64,000 bases of DNA from Cytobacillus purgationiresistens (GCF_030813235.1 NZ_JAUSUB010000028.1:1-64000), one strand, 5' to 3'; positions 7,291 to 16,792 are shown, numbered from the stretch's first letter. Notes: generated by a model not told the origin, from the letters alone. Translations and numbers: made by a program.

Positions 7291-9114
7291 CTACATCGAA
7301 AATTGCTGGGCGTGCATGTTTTGGTAGACTCCTTGCTGGTGAAGGAGTTGTTGGTGGGTGCCTTTTTCGATCATGCGGCCGTCTTTGATGACGATGATGG
7401 TGTCTGCTTGTTCGATTGTTTTGAGACGGTGGGCGATGATGAAGGTTGTTTTTCCTTCAGTCAATGTGGCCAGTCCCTTTTGAATTTCTATCTCTGTTCT
7501 TGTATCGATACTGGATGTGGCTTCGTCAAGAATTAGTATATCTGAATCTGCGAGCATCGCACGGGCGATGGCGATGAGCTGTTTTTGACCTTGACTCAAG
7601 TTGCCTCCACCAGGCTCGAGTCTTGTCTCATATTTAGCAGGCAAATGTTTAATAAATCCATCTGCAGAGGCAAGCTTAGCTGCATTAACAACCTCTTCAT
7701 CACTCGCATCCAAGCGGCCATATCGGATGTTATCCATAATCGTACCCGAAAATAAATAGGTTTCTTGCAGCACAATCCCAATCTTCGAACGAAGCGACCG
7801 AATATGGTAGTCTTGTATATTCCGTCCATCAATCTTAATCTCCCCGACATTTACATCATAAAACCGAGAAAGCAAATTGATAATCGTTGTTTTTCCAGAC
7901 CCTGTAGGACCGACTAAAGCAACGGTTTCTCCTGCTCGCACTGAAAAATTTATATTCTGCAAAACAGGTTTCTCTTCTTCATATCCGAAAGAAACATGAA
8001 CTAATTGCACATCTCCTTTAAATGAATCCACTTCCAATGCACCTTCCCGACTTTCCAAATCAGGCTTTTCATCCATAATTTCAAATACCCGCTCCGCTCC
8101 AGCAATGGCTGACTGAAACGTATTGATCAAGTTGGACATTTGGTTGATTGGACGGTAAAACTGGCGAGCATAGGTTACGAATGCAGCAATGATGCCTATC
8201 GTTGCCATCTCGTTAATTGCTAATATCGCCCCGGCAAAGATCACTAGCGCCAGTCCTAAATTATTGATAAAGTTATTTACTGGCCCCAGAAACCCTGACG
8301 AAATTTCAGCCATCATTGCTGATTTTCTTAATCTTTCATTCTCTACAGAAAACTTCTCAAACACCGCATCTTCTTTACCATATAAGGTAATAACCTCCAG
8401 ACCTGAGATTGCTTCCTCAACCGTTCCGTTCATTTCTCCTAAATCCCGCTGTCTTTTGATAAAATTACTGCTGCTATAAGTAATAATCTTATTCGTTGCA
8501 TAGAACATCATTGGGATGACAATCAATGTAACGATTGCCAGCACCCAGTTCAACATCAGCATCGCGAAGATGACACCGACGATCGTCAATACTGATGAAA
8601 AAATCTGAATGACACTTTGACTTAATGCCGCATTCAAATTTTCAATGTCATTCGTCACACGGCTCATTAACTCCCCTTGAGTCCGCCTATCGAAAAACCG
8701 CAATGATAGTCTTTGAAAATGATCAAATAAGTCTTGGCGCATCTTTTGAATTGTCTTTAATGACACCCGAACCATCACATAAGATTGCAGCCAGGCTATC
8801 AATGCTGCTCCCGCATAAACTGCAGCGAGCAGCCCTCCCATCCTAATCGTACCGTTAATATCTTTAGGAATAATGTATTCATCCATTATTACACCGATTA
8901 AATAGGGCCCTATTAAACTAAGGACAGTTGAAATGAACACCAAAACAATCGCAAGCACCATGGCTGTCTTTTGCTTTTTCATATATGCCCAAATTCTTTT
9001 AATCGTTCCCTTTCGATCTTTGGGCTTCACAATTGGACCGCCAAAACGGTTTGGGCCACGGCCAAAATTCAATGATTTCTGCGGCTGTTCGCTACTGTGC
9101 TTCTGAGCACTCAT
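7291..9114 (-). CDS. ABC exporter half-transporter, catalytic subunit (YfiC-like)
   Basis: 607 residues. An N-terminal six-helix type IV exporter membrane domain (about 50-330) is fused to an ATPase domain with Walker A GPTGSGKTT and canonical Walker B LILDEATSS. The switch histidine is in IIAHRLKT, but the signature is altered (LSQGQ instead of LSGGQ). It overlaps the upstream half-transporter by 4 bases (ATGA) and pairs with it as a heterodimer. Its own Walker motifs form the active site, while its altered signature belongs to the degenerate site. Length and arrangement match B. subtilis YfiB/YfiC and BmrCD-type multidrug exporters. The substrate is unknown. Confidence 0.85.
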   Translation of the reverse strand: MSAQKHSSEQPQKSLNFGRGPNRFGGPIVKPKDRKGTIKRIWAYMKKQKTAMVLAIVLVFISTVLSLIGPYLIGVIMDEYIIPKDINGTIRMGGLLAAVYAGAALIAWLQSYVMVRVSLKTIQKMRQDLFDHFQRLSLRFFDRRTQGELMSRVTNDIENLNAALSQSVIQIFSSVLTIVGVIFAMLMLNWVLAIVTLIVIPMMFYATNKIITYSSSNFIKRQRDLGEMNGTVEEAISGLEVITLYGKEDAVFEKFSVENERLRKSAMMAEISSGFLGPVNNFINNLGLALVIFAGAILAINEMATIGIIAAFVTYARQFYRPINQMSNLINTFQSAIAGAERVFEIMDEKPDLESREGALEVDSFKGDVQLVHVSFGYEEEKPVLQNINFSVRAGETVALVGPTGSGKTTIINLLSRFYDVNVGEIKIDGRNIQDYHIRSLRSKIGIVLQETYLFSGTIMDNIRYGRLDASDEEVVNAAKLASADGFIKHLPAKYETRLEPGGGNLSQGQKQLIAIARAMLADSDILILDEATSSIDTRTEIEIQKGLATLTEGKTTFIIAHRLKTIEQADTIIVIKDGRMIEKGTHQQLLHQQGVYQNMHAQQFSM

Positions 9115-10841
9115 CCGACCGTCCCCCCTTGAGTGACATATATCTCTTGATAAACGAAACTCGTTTTCAGCAGTTCTTCATGTGTTCCTCTGCCTACAAT
9201 CTCACCATCTTCTAGAACGATGATTTGATTGGCTTCTTTAATAGAAGATATTTTTGAAGAAATAATTAGCTTTGTTGAATCTGAATATCGCTCCCGCAAG
9301 GTTGATTGGATTGCCGACTCTGAGAGCGCATCAACAGCAGAAGTCGAATCATCCAGAATGAGTATTGACGGCTTTCGTACAAAAGCCCTTGCCATTGATA
9401 TCCTTTGCCTCTGACCACCGGAGAGATTATGTCCTCCTTGAGAAATCGAATGATCTGCACCATCATCGAATCTATGTATAAACTCACTTGCACAAGCGGC
9501 ATCAGTTGCCGCTTCAATCTCTCCTGCAATTGCATCCGGCTTTCCGTCAAGTACATTGGATTTAATCGTCCCGGAAAATAATGTCGCCCGCTGTGTAACT
9601 ACACCAATCCCCGCACGAAGATCTGCCAGTCGATAGTCTTTAATATCCCGGCCGTCAATTAAGATTCTTCCTGAATCGACATCAAAAAGCCTTGGCACTA
9701 ATTTGGAGAGTGTTGATTTCCCACTTCCAGTTGATCCAATTACCCCTAATGTCTCTCCTTTTTTCACTTTGAAAGAAAGACCCTTCAGTACATATTCTCC
9801 ATTTTTGCTATAGCTGTAATAAACATTCTGGAAATCCAAATCACCTGATATTCGCTTTCCTTCTCCTTCTTCAGGTACATCTTCAATATCAATTTTCGCA
9901 GTCAGCACTTCCTGCACGCGATCAGCAGAAGGAAAAGCGCGAGTGATCATCATCAGCACATGACTGCTGGACATTAACCCATTCATGATGATTGTTAAAT
10001 AATTGATGAAGGCAAGAATGACTCCTACTTGGATTGCGCCATTATCAACCTTTATCGCCCCCAGCCAAAGCGCTGCGACGATCCCGACATTGACAACGAA
10101 TAACAGGATTGGCATCATTAAAGCCAGAAGCTGTTCTGCTGAAATATTTACCTTTGTCAAATTGTCATTGGCACCAGCAAACTTCCCTTTTTCGAATCCT
10201 TGCCTTCCAAAGGCCTTAACCACTCTCATCCCGGCAAGGTTTTCCTGAAGCCTTGTGTTCACTCGATCAATTGCTTCCTGAACCGCTTTAAAAAGCACAC
10301 CCGATTTTCTCGTAAAAAAGATAATAATCACAATAAGAATCGGTACAGCAACAGCTAGAATAGGAAAGAGCTCCCTTGCAGTAAAAAAGACGATTACTAT
10401 ACTTCCAATAAAGAGTAATGGGCCCCTAACAAAAATCTTCAAAGTCAGCATCACTGCTCTTTGCAATGATGTAATATCATTTGTTACTATCGTTATTAAT
10501 TTCCCAGTTCCAAATCGATCCACATTTTCACTGGAAAACTTCTCAATCTTCCGAAATACATCCTTCCGCAAATCTGTTGAAAAATGGACAGCTGCTCTCG
10601 TACTATAGATTGAACAGCCTATCCCGCCGATCAAACCGATGATAGCTGTCCCAATCATTAACAGACCCATTCTCACTGTCAAACCAGTATCTCCATTAGC
10701 AATACCACCATCGATCATATGCTGCATGATTGTAGGCTGAAGCAAATCCATCGCTACCTCAACAAACATCAAGAGTGGACCGATCAAAGCCAAGAACCAA
10801 TAAGGCTTAATATAAGCCAATAACATTTTAAAAGACTGCAT
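9111..10841 (-). CDS. ABC exporter half-transporter, degenerate-site subunit (YfiB-like)
   Basis: 576 residues. An N-terminal six-helix exporter domain is followed by an ATPase with Walker A GSTGSGKST and signature LSGGQRQR. The catalytic glutamate of Walker B is aspartate (LILDDSTS), and the switch histidine is replaced (IISSKISS where IIAHR is usual). These are the marks of the non-hydrolysing subunit of a heterodimeric exporter. The open frame reaches a TTG at 10865 that has no ribosome binding site. I prefer the ATG at 10841, although its upstream signal (GCGGGA) is weak. It is first in a two-gene operon with the catalytic partner. Confidence 0.83.
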   Translation of the reverse strand: MQSFKMLLAYIKPYWFLALIGPLLMFVEVAMDLLQPTIMQHMIDGGIANGDTGLTVRMGLLMIGTAIIGLIGGIGCSIYSTRAAVHFSTDLRKDVFRKIEKFSSENVDRFGTGKLITIVTNDITSLQRAVMLTLKIFVRGPLLFIGSIVIVFFTARELFPILAVAVPILIVIIIFFTRKSGVLFKAVQEAIDRVNTRLQENLAGMRVVKAFGRQGFEKGKFAGANDNLTKVNISAEQLLALMMPILLFVVNVGIVAALWLGAIKVDNGAIQVGVILAFINYLTIIMNGLMSSSHVLMMITRAFPSADRVQEVLTAKIDIEDVPEEGEGKRISGDLDFQNVYYSYSKNGEYVLKGLSFKVKKGETLGVIGSTGSGKSTLSKLVPRLFDVDSGRILIDGRDIKDYRLADLRAGIGVVTQRATLFSGTIKSNVLDGKPDAIAGEIEAATDAACASEFIHRFDDGADHSISQGGHNLSGGQRQRISMARAFVRKPSILILDDSTSAVDALSESAIQSTLRERYSDSTKLIISSKISSIKEANQIIVLEDGEIVGRGTHEELLKTSFVYQEIYVTQGGTVG

Positions 10842-10950
10842 CCTTTGATCCCGCTTTCCATTCAAAAATCAATTTTTCAGATTCATCTATTTTAAACCTT
10901 TATTTAAGGGTTGACAGTATTTTTTTCGAAAAAGATAGTGGTATATAACA

Positions 10951-10988
10951 AAAAACTGCCCTTTAGGAAGAATTCCCATAGGGCAGCT
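10951..10988 (-). terminator. symporter terminator
   Basis: CTGCCCT...AGGGCAG hairpin (10956-10986) followed on the minus strand by TTTTTTG. It lies directly after the stop of the glutamate symporter gene. Confidence 0.87.
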
Positions 10989-10994
10989 TTTGCT

Positions 10995-12251
10995 TTACGA
11001 TGCTTTACTTATACTTTCGATATCATTGACTGGATTAAACTGGCCTTCCCATTTAGAAATGACAATGGCTGCAAGAGAATTACCCACCACATTTACTGCT
11101 GTACGGCCCATATCAAGGATACGGTCAATACCAGCGATAAACGCCAATCCTTCTATAGGCAATCCAACTGTACCTAAAGTTGCTAACAGCACGACAAACG
11201 ATACGCCTGGCACACCGGCAATTCCTTTTGAAGTGACCATCAATACTAGCATGAGCGAAATTTGTTCTCCAATAGACATATCAATGCCATACATTTGCGC
11301 AATAAATATAGCGGCAAGTGCTTGGTACAAAGTGGAACCATCTAAGTTAAACGAGTAACCCGTAGGAATAACGAATGATGAAATATGCTTCGGGCAACCT
11401 AACTTTTCAACTTTAGTCATGATTCTTGGCAATACGGTTTCTGAACTGGCAGTTGAAAAAGCGAGTAGCAGTTCATCTTTTAAAACCTTAATTAATTTAA
11501 AAATGCTGTAGCCTGCCAGCTTTGCAATCAAACCAAGGACTACGATAACAAAGAAAATCATTGTGCCATACACAGCCAGCACCAATTTTCCAAGCGGTAT
11601 TAATGAAGATAGTCCAAATTTAGAAACTGTCACTCCAATTAAAGCAAATACGCCGAAAGGAGCAAACTTCATAATTTGGTTAGTAACATAAAACATGGCA
11701 TCTGCAGTCCCTTGGAAAAAAGCAAGAACTGGCTTCCCTTTTTCTCCAATCGCTGAAATACCTAATCCAAAAACTAAAGAAAAGAAAATGATAGCAAGCA
11801 TGTCCCCTTCTGCTACTGCAGCAATTGGGTTCGTTGGAACGATCCCGACTAGTGTATCAACAAGTGACTTGCTTTCTGTAGTTTCAGCCGTTTCTACATA
11901 ACTGCCGATATCCGTTTTATCTAACTCACTCATATTCACACCATTACCTGGCTGAATAAGGTTCGCTGCAACAATTCCTACTATTATTGCAATTGTAGTT
12001 ACTATTTCAAAATAGAGCAGTGTTTTACCGCCAATTTTTCCGAGCTGTTTAATATCTCCTACGCCCGCAACCGCAACGATAATACTTGCAACAACGATTG
12101 GAACGACAATCATTTTGATTAAGCGTAAGAAAACATCACCGATTGGCTGTAAATAAGCAGCTGCGGTAGGACTTCCAAAGAAGATCGCTCCCACGATAAT
12201 ACCAAGAATAAGGCCAATAAAAATTTGGCTGGCTAAACTAAGTCTTTTCAT
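10995..12251 (-). CDS. dicarboxylate/glutamate:cation symporter (DAACS family)
   Basis: 418-residue secondary transporter of the GltP/GltT/DctA family, with eight membrane helices and two re-entrant loops. Family marks are the serine-rich hairpin AFSTASSETVLPRI, the helix-7 motif FNLDGSTLYQ, and GIAGVPG followed by the substrate-binding C-terminal helix IDRILDMGRTAVNVVGNS. It imports glutamate/aspartate or C4-dicarboxylates with protons or sodium; the exact substrate is not decided by the sequence. AGGTGAGG precedes the ATG. The 5' leader holds a ydaO-type riboswitch with a terminator, so expression should fall when c-di-AMP is high. It is a single gene with its own terminator. Confidence 0.88.
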   Translation of the reverse strand: MKRLSLASQIFIGLILGIIVGAIFFGSPTAAAYLQPIGDVFLRLIKMIVVPIVVASIIVAVAGVGDIKQLGKIGGKTLLYFEIVTTIAIIVGIVAANLIQPGNGVNMSELDKTDIGSYVETAETTESKSLVDTLVGIVPTNPIAAVAEGDMLAIIFFSLVFGLGISAIGEKGKPVLAFFQGTADAMFYVTNQIMKFAPFGVFALIGVTVSKFGLSSLIPLGKLVLAVYGTMIFFVIVVLGLIAKLAGYSIFKLIKVLKDELLLAFSTASSETVLPRIMTKVEKLGCPKHISSFVIPTGYSFNLDGSTLYQALAAIFIAQMYGIDMSIGEQISLMLVLMVTSKGIAGVPGVSFVVLLATLGTVGLPIEGLAFIAGIDRILDMGRTAVNVVGNSLAAIVISKWEGQFNPVNDIESISKAS

Positions 12252-12331
12252 TTCAATTCCTCACCTTCTATAATGTCATGCTGAAAAAGAAAGTCTCGGA
12301 AAGGGAAATATTACCAGGTGGTTTTCCGCAT

Positions 12332-12518
12332 AAAAAAAGACACAAATGGTGTCTTTGACAGCGGAATAATGTACATATTATTCCCTCTAAGACGCTGACG
12401 AGGTTAGCTGTCGGGTTAGGACCTCAGGAAAATAAGGCCCTTTCATTTTTCAATAAATTCACCCCAGAGGCAATGGCCTCAAGATTTGGGTCCCCCGTTC
12501 TAACTTAAGATTAAGCGG
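12332..12518 (-). promoter_or_regulatory. ydaO/yuaA-type (c-di-AMP) riboswitch with terminator
   Basis: Minus-strand leader of the symporter gene. The aptamer (12393-12518) carries the conserved blocks ACGGGGGACCCAAA, TGGGGTGAAT and AACCCGACAGCTAACCTCG, with a closing CGCT/AGCG stem. These match the ydaO RNA family that binds c-di-AMP. The expression platform follows: GGAATAAT/ATTATTCC hairpin, then the terminator AAAGACAC...GTGTCTTTTTTT (12332-12356). This layout is that of an OFF switch, with the ligand favouring termination. Confidence 0.9.
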
Positions 12519-12699
12519 AAAAACAATTACTCAAGAATAATATATTAAAATAATTAACTTGTAAATGGTTACAAAGTGGGAGTAACTTAAAGAGGAAATC
12601 CAATATTGGAAGAAAAGTATGGATTACTGGATATTTCTCAAAAGTGAAACTATATTGACTTAAAAACGCAATCAGATTGTGATTCTAAAAAGAGAGATA

Positions 12700-12777
12700 A
12701 AATGCGGAAATTTTTTATGGTTTAAATTCGAGGATTTAGAAGGGAATCCATTGGAGGTCTGCTCTTTTAAACAATAG
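12700..12777 (+). pseudogene. C-terminal remnant of a VOC/glyoxalase-family gene
   Basis: An in-frame stretch ending at the TAG at 12775-12777 reads FKFEDLEGNPLEVCSFKQ. This is the characteristic C-terminal strand of glyoxalase/bleomycin-resistance (VOC) proteins, with the metal-ligand glutamate. No start codon or N-terminal half can be found upstream, so it is a fragment. It lies 12 bases before the broken PfpI gene. Confidence 0.5.
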
Positions 12778-12789
12778 AGGTGATTGGAA

Positions 12790-13365
12790 ATGAAGCAATT
12801 AACGGTAGGAATTTTCCTTTTTAATGATATAGAAGTACTCGACTTTGCAGGACCAATTTGAGGTTTTTTCACTTACAATATCCAAAAACAAGGATAAGGC
12901 CATTCATGTAAAAACAATCTCTAAGAACGGAAAAATGGTTTCCGCTAGAAATGGATTAAAAGTACAGCCTGACTATAGTTTTGCTAACCATCCGTCACTT
13001 GATATTGTCATCATCCCAGGGGGTAATGGCGCAGAAGAGATTGAAATACATAATAAACAAACGATCAAATGGATTAGAAAACAAAATAAAAATGCTTCTT
13101 TTATGACATCTGTTTGTACTGGAGCCCTCTTACTTGCAGAAGCAGATCTTCTAAATGTTAAAAAAGCGACGACCCATTGGATGGATATTCCTCGACCAAG
13201 ATATCTGTCGTTCGGGATGTTAAATTTGTTGATGAGGGTAGATTTTTAACTTCCGGGGGTATTTCAGCCGGCATCAATATGTCATTCCATTTAATCGCAC
13301 GTTTACTTGGGAAGGAGACAGCACAGAAGACCGCTCGACGCATGGAATATGAAATTGACGTGTGA
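12790..13365 (+). pseudogene. broken DJ-1/PfpI-family gene
   Basis: Three reading-frame segments together make a DJ-1/PfpI protein of the ThiJ/isonitrile-hydratase-like type. The first is MKQLTVGIFLFNDIEVLDFAG from the ATG at 12790, ending in a TGA near 12858. Removing one A there would give the canonical AGPFEVFS. The second runs to about 13190 and contains the nucleophile elbow SVCTGALLLAEA. The third starts at about 13195 (ISVVRDVKFVDEGRFLTSGG) and reaches the stop at 13363-13365. About four or five codons are missing at the second junction, so this is more than one sequencing slip. AATAGAGGTG precedes the ATG. No functional product is expected. Confidence 0.8.
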
Positions 13366-13389
13366 ATCACTTCACACGTCAATCTTTTT
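13354..13389. terminator. bidirectional terminator between pfpI remnant and CDF gene
   Basis: A perfect 13-bp stem (13354-13366 with 13371-13383) with a 4-base loop, followed by CTTTTT. It overlaps the end of the PfpI remnant and lies just after the CDF gene's stop. Confidence 0.85.
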
Positions 13390-14257
13390 AAGCTGGCTCC
13401 ACATGGACATGAACATCATAGACATCATGTTGATTGATCAGCTTTTCTTCTACAAGGGTAGCAAGATCATGCGCTTTATTGATATCCAATGTACCTTCTA
13501 CACAAATGACAATATCAACAACTATATTATTTCCATATAGTCTTCCCTTAATTTCTTTTATACTTTTCACTCCATCTATTTGCTCAACGGTTTCTTCATA
13601 TTCCTCAATTTTTTCTTGATCAAATCCATCTGTCAGCTGATGTGTAGCATCACTAAAGATTTCCCATGCTGTTCTTACAATAAGTAAACCAACAATGATG
13701 GCAGTTACAGGGTCTAGCCATGGTAAATTTAACTGCGAGCCAAATATCCCGATCGCAGCACCGATACTTACTAAGGCATCAGAACGATTATCTGCAGCAA
13801 CTGCCATAAGAGAGTTGCTATTGATTTTCTTCGCCAAATTTTTATTATAACGATATACCCCATACATTATGACAGCAGAAATAAGCGCTACATAACCGGC
13901 AAAAATATTCGGCGCTTCATTGCTTTCACCAAATAATGAGGAGAATGCCCCCATTAAAACTTCTGCACCGACCGCAAACATAATAATCGCTGCGATGAGT
14001 GAAGCAATGGCTTCGCTTTTCCAATGACCATATTTATGATCACTATCCGGTGGACGTTGCGATATTCTCAGCCCTACAAGCACTGCAATCGACGCAATAA
14101 TATCCGTTACATTATTCAGCCCGTCCGCCTTTAATGCCGCTGAACCTGTAAAGTAAGCAGCGATTAGTTTAAAACAAGATAATAGGACATAGACGAGGAT
14201 GCTCAACTTTGCTCCCCGCTCACCCAATTTCAAATTTTTGTATTTTTTTTCATCCAT
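13388..14257 (-). CDS. cation diffusion facilitator (CDF) metal exporter
   Basis: 289 residues with six membrane helices and a C-terminal cytoplasmic metal-sensing domain (about 205-285, ending HDVYDVHVHVEPA). The transport-site residues read N-x3-D in helix 2 (LNNVTD) and D-x3-D in helix 5 (DNRSD), rather than the H/D pattern of zinc exporters. The aspartate pair in helix 5 is seen in manganese-type CDFs such as B. subtilis MneP/MneS, so manganese export is my inference. The ATG at 14257 is chosen because GGAGG stands 8 bases upstream; a TTG 15 bases earlier lies at the ribosome binding site itself. Single gene. Confidence 0.85.
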   Translation of the reverse strand: MDEKKYKNLKLGERGAKLSILVYVLLSCFKLIAAYFTGSAALKADGLNNVTDIIASIAVLVGLRISQRPPDSDHKYGHWKSEAIASLIAAIIMFAVGAEVLMGAFSSLFGESNEAPNIFAGYVALISAVIMYGVYRYNKNLAKKINSNSLMAVAADNRSDALVSIGAAIGIFGSQLNLPWLDPVTAIIVGLLIVRTAWEIFSDATHQLTDGFDQEKIEEYEETVEQIDGVKSIKEIKGRLYGNNIVVDIVICVEGTLDINKAHDLATLVEEKLINQHDVYDVHVHVEPA

Positions 14258-14619
14258 AGCCCCTACCTCCAATTACTACCTAATTATCATAGCAATTGAA
14301 CTTTGAGTGGGTCTACAGCAACCTTTTTGCCAAACCGAATCTAAATAGCCACTATAAAAAAAAGTTGAAGGGGGCAAACATTCATTTGTTTTTCGGTAAG
14401 CAGATAAGTTGGTGTTTACCTTGTCAAAAATCATTTACACGTTCTCATGCCTCCCACATAATGTATCCAAAATCTCTTCATATTATTGAAAAAAAGAGAA
14501 GAGTCTCTTCTTCTAACATAAAGTTGAGCGAAAGCGGAAAGATAGAGAGCAAACGAAGACCTACTTGATTAGACTTTTTTATTTATCACTTTTTATATTT
14601 TCAATATCCCGTCTGAACT
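14258..14619. other. 362-base stretch with no supported gene
   Basis: Between the CDF gene and the ECF41 sigma gene. A 90-codon plus-strand frame (14296-14568) has no recognisable domain and no convincing ribosome binding site, so I do not call it. A small hairpin (AAGAGA/TCTCTT near 14497) has no T run. I see nothing else. Confidence 0.5.
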
Positions 14620-15495
14620 CTACTTATCATTTAAGTTCAAATGCATCAGTTTATCTGGATTAGATACCATGTATACACGAGCAATTTTCGCATCTTCAAA
14701 TTCAAATGATAGTACATATTCTACTGATTCATTATTTGTAATCACTATTCCAGGATTTCCGTTTACTATATGGAATTCAAGCTTCTGGTCAGGAGACATC
14801 TGCTTAATAATGCTTGTAAATAATGACACAATTCTTTGAGCAGAATAAATAGGTTTGAGGGCAGATAAAACTTTTCCACCACCGTCTGCAATATAGATTG
14901 CGTCGCTTTTCATTAATTCCATCATTTGTGCAATATTCCCCTGTTGCAAGGCTAATGTAAACATTTCTACATTTCTTTTCATGTCAAAAAAATTAAGTGT
15001 GGATGGAGCAAAGTTGTTTCCAACTATGCTTTTCTTGGAACGATGGAAGATTTGCCGGCAGTTTGCTGGCGTTTTATCTAACATTCTGCTCATTTCATCA
15101 TAACTATATTGAAACACCTCACGAAGCAGAAAAATGGCCCTCTCAGACTCCGACAGCTGCTGCAGTAGCAGCAAATAAGCGACTGATATCGATTCCTTTT
15201 CCATATATATATTTGATGGTTCCTCTTTTATATTGACTAATGGTTCAGGAAGCCATTCTCCTATATAAACCTCACGCTGATGAGCCGCTGAACGAAGTTT
15301 ATCTATCGATTTATTTGTAACTATTTTACATAAATAGGCCTTTTCATTATTAATTGATTCTTCAAGGCGCTTTTGCTCAAAAGTCAAGAATGCGTCTTGA
15401 ACGAGGTCTTCCGCATCCATTACACTTCCTGTCATACGATAAGCTATTGAAAAGAGAAGCGGTCGATAAGATTCAAAGAGCTGTCCTGTATCCAA
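14620..15495 (-). CDS. ECF41-group sigma factor with C-terminal SnoaL-like domain
   Basis: 291 residues. Sigma region 2 (LFSIAYRMTGSVMDAEDLVQDAFL) and region 4 (about 105-155) are followed by a SnoaL-like extension of about 100 residues. The ECF41 hallmarks are all present: WLPEP in the linker (about 81-85), DGGGK (about 204-208) and NPDKL near the end (about 279-283). In this group the extension, rather than a separate anti-sigma factor, controls activity. I place the start at TTG 15495 behind AAGAAGGGTG, 4 bases after the stop of the upstream oxidoreductase. Earlier in-frame codons lie inside that gene. ECF41 factors normally activate the adjacent oxidoreductase gene, and a matching promoter is found there. 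Confidence 0.9.
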   Translation of the reverse strand: MDTGQLFESYRPLLFSIAYRMTGSVMDAEDLVQDAFLTFEQKRLEESINNEKAYLCKIVTNKSIDKLRSAAHQREVYIGEWLPEPLVNIKEEPSNIYMEKESISVAYLLLLQQLSESERAIFLLREVFQYSYDEMSRMLDKTPANCRQIFHRSKKSIVGNNFAPSTLNFFDMKRNVEMFTLALQQGNIAQMMELMKSDAIYIADGGGKVLSALKPIYSAQRIVSLFTSIIKQMSPDQKLEFHIVNGNPGIVITNNESVEYVLSFEFEDAKIARVYMVSNPDKLMHLNLNDK

Positions 15496-15499
15496 TTTT

Positions 15500-16792
15500 T
15501 CACCCTTCTTTCCTTTGTTCTGCTTGGTTGGAATTAAGAATATCAATGGCTGCACGTTTTCCACTGGCTGCGGCTGCGTCTGCTAGCATTTCATCATGCC
15601 CTGCCCAATCTCCTGCAATATATATTCCATTCATTTCTGGAATAGAAGGACCAGGCAGCTGTTTTCTCTTCACATGCGGGAAGTCAAATGTGACTGTGAT
15701 ATTAGATAGATATTGCTTTTCCTCTACCACTTCTTCCCAGCCTGGATGAAGGATATTCATCACCGCTTTCAACTCATCGTCACCTGTTGCAAATTTCTCT
15801 TTTTGATTTACCTTATGATACTTTGTAACACTTACCACCGATGTACCATTTTGACTCAATTTTGCTGCCCTTGATTGATTCGTGAAAAATACTGCCTGGT
15901 CCAGCCCGATAGCAAATTGATTGTCAGGCTGCGGCAGTGATTTTATCCCTAAGTCCAGACAAGCGGCGGTTACAGGAATGGCTTGTTCTTTCCATATCCT
16001 TAGTGACGATCGCTCCGCTCCCTTCAACATTTTATAAGCCGCTGTTGGAGGTACAGCCATCAGACAGTCAGCCGCATAAAAAGCCGCTCCATCTGAACAT
16101 TTAATTATCTGATGGTCAATCAAAGGCTCAATTTCAATTACCTTTTTATCCAGAACGATTTTTAATCCAGCATCAACGGCACGCTTTCTTAGCATTTGAA
16201 TCAGAGTATCCCAGCCACCATCAACATAGATGACACCACTCTTCAATGACCTCTTTATTTGTTTTAAAACTGGCCTTGCTAGCTGCAGTTCGGGGGCATG
16301 AATATAGGTGGTTAATCGGCATAATGCATAAAAGATATGTCTGACCATTGGATCTTTGATTTCTCCTTCAGCCCAGTCAGATAAGTTGATTGCCCGGATT
16401 GACTCAATACGAAGCTTCATCAGTCTTAACATGAGCTTGGCATAATCAACTCTGCCTTTCCATGTTAATAATGAAGATGACATGATAGTAGACAGGCTGG
16501 TTGGAATCGCAACGGTATCATTCTTCCATATTCCTTGGATCGATGTAACCGCATGCTGACCGGGAATGGCTAAGCCAAAATCCTTAAAAGTCGCTGCTGC
16601 CTCACCACCTAGATATATCGCATGCGCACCTAAATTCATCAATACTCCATTTTTATTATTGGTTATCGCTCTGCCACCTTGGCGATTAGATTTCTCAAGT
16701 AAGACGACTTTTTTCCCGCCGCTTACTAAATAATTCGCTGCTACAAGACCAGCTAATCCTCCCCCAACAATAACCACATCAATCTTATCCAT
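15500..16792 (-). CDS. FAD-dependent amine oxidase/phytoene-desaturase-like oxidoreductase
   Basis: 430 residues. It begins with a Rossmann dinucleotide motif (VIVGGGLAGLVAANYL, about 7-22), then LLEKSNRQGGRA, and ends with the FAD-contact motif GIYIAGDWAGHDEMLADAAAASG. The substrate is unknown. The ATG at 16792 is preceded by CAGGAGGGA; the longer frame upstream would include the ECF41 promoter and is excluded. It is the oxidoreductase partner expected beside an ECF41 sigma factor, and is co-transcribed with it. Confidence 0.85.
   Translation of the reverse strand: MDKIDVVIVGGGLAGLVAANYLVSGGKKVVLLEKSNRQGGRAITNNKNGVLMNLGAHAIYLGGEAAATFKDFGLAIPGQHAVTSIQGIWKNDTVAIPTSLSTIMSSSLLTWKGRVDYAKLMLRLMKLRIESIRAINLSDWAEGEIKDPMVRHIFYALCRLTTYIHAPELQLARPVLKQIKRSLKSGVIYVDGGWDTLIQMLRKRAVDAGLKIVLDKKVIEIEPLIDHQIIKCSDGAAFYAADCLMAVPPTAAYKMLKGAERSSLRIWKEQAIPVTAACLDLGIKSLPQPDNQFAIGLDQAVFFTNQSRAAKLSQNGTSVVSVTKYHKVNQKEKFATGDDELKAVMNILHPGWEEVVEEKQYLSNITVTFDFPHVKRKQLPGPSIPEMNGIYIAGDWAGHDEMLADAAAASGKRAAIDILNSNQAEQRKEG

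Noticed and set aside
10911-10942. Plus-strand promoter TTGACA-N17-GATAGT
   Set aside because: Poor -10, and it would run directly into the symporter terminator with no gene ahead.
14296-14568. 90-codon plus-strand gene
   Set aside because: No domain, no clear ribosome binding site, composition like the AT-rich spacer.
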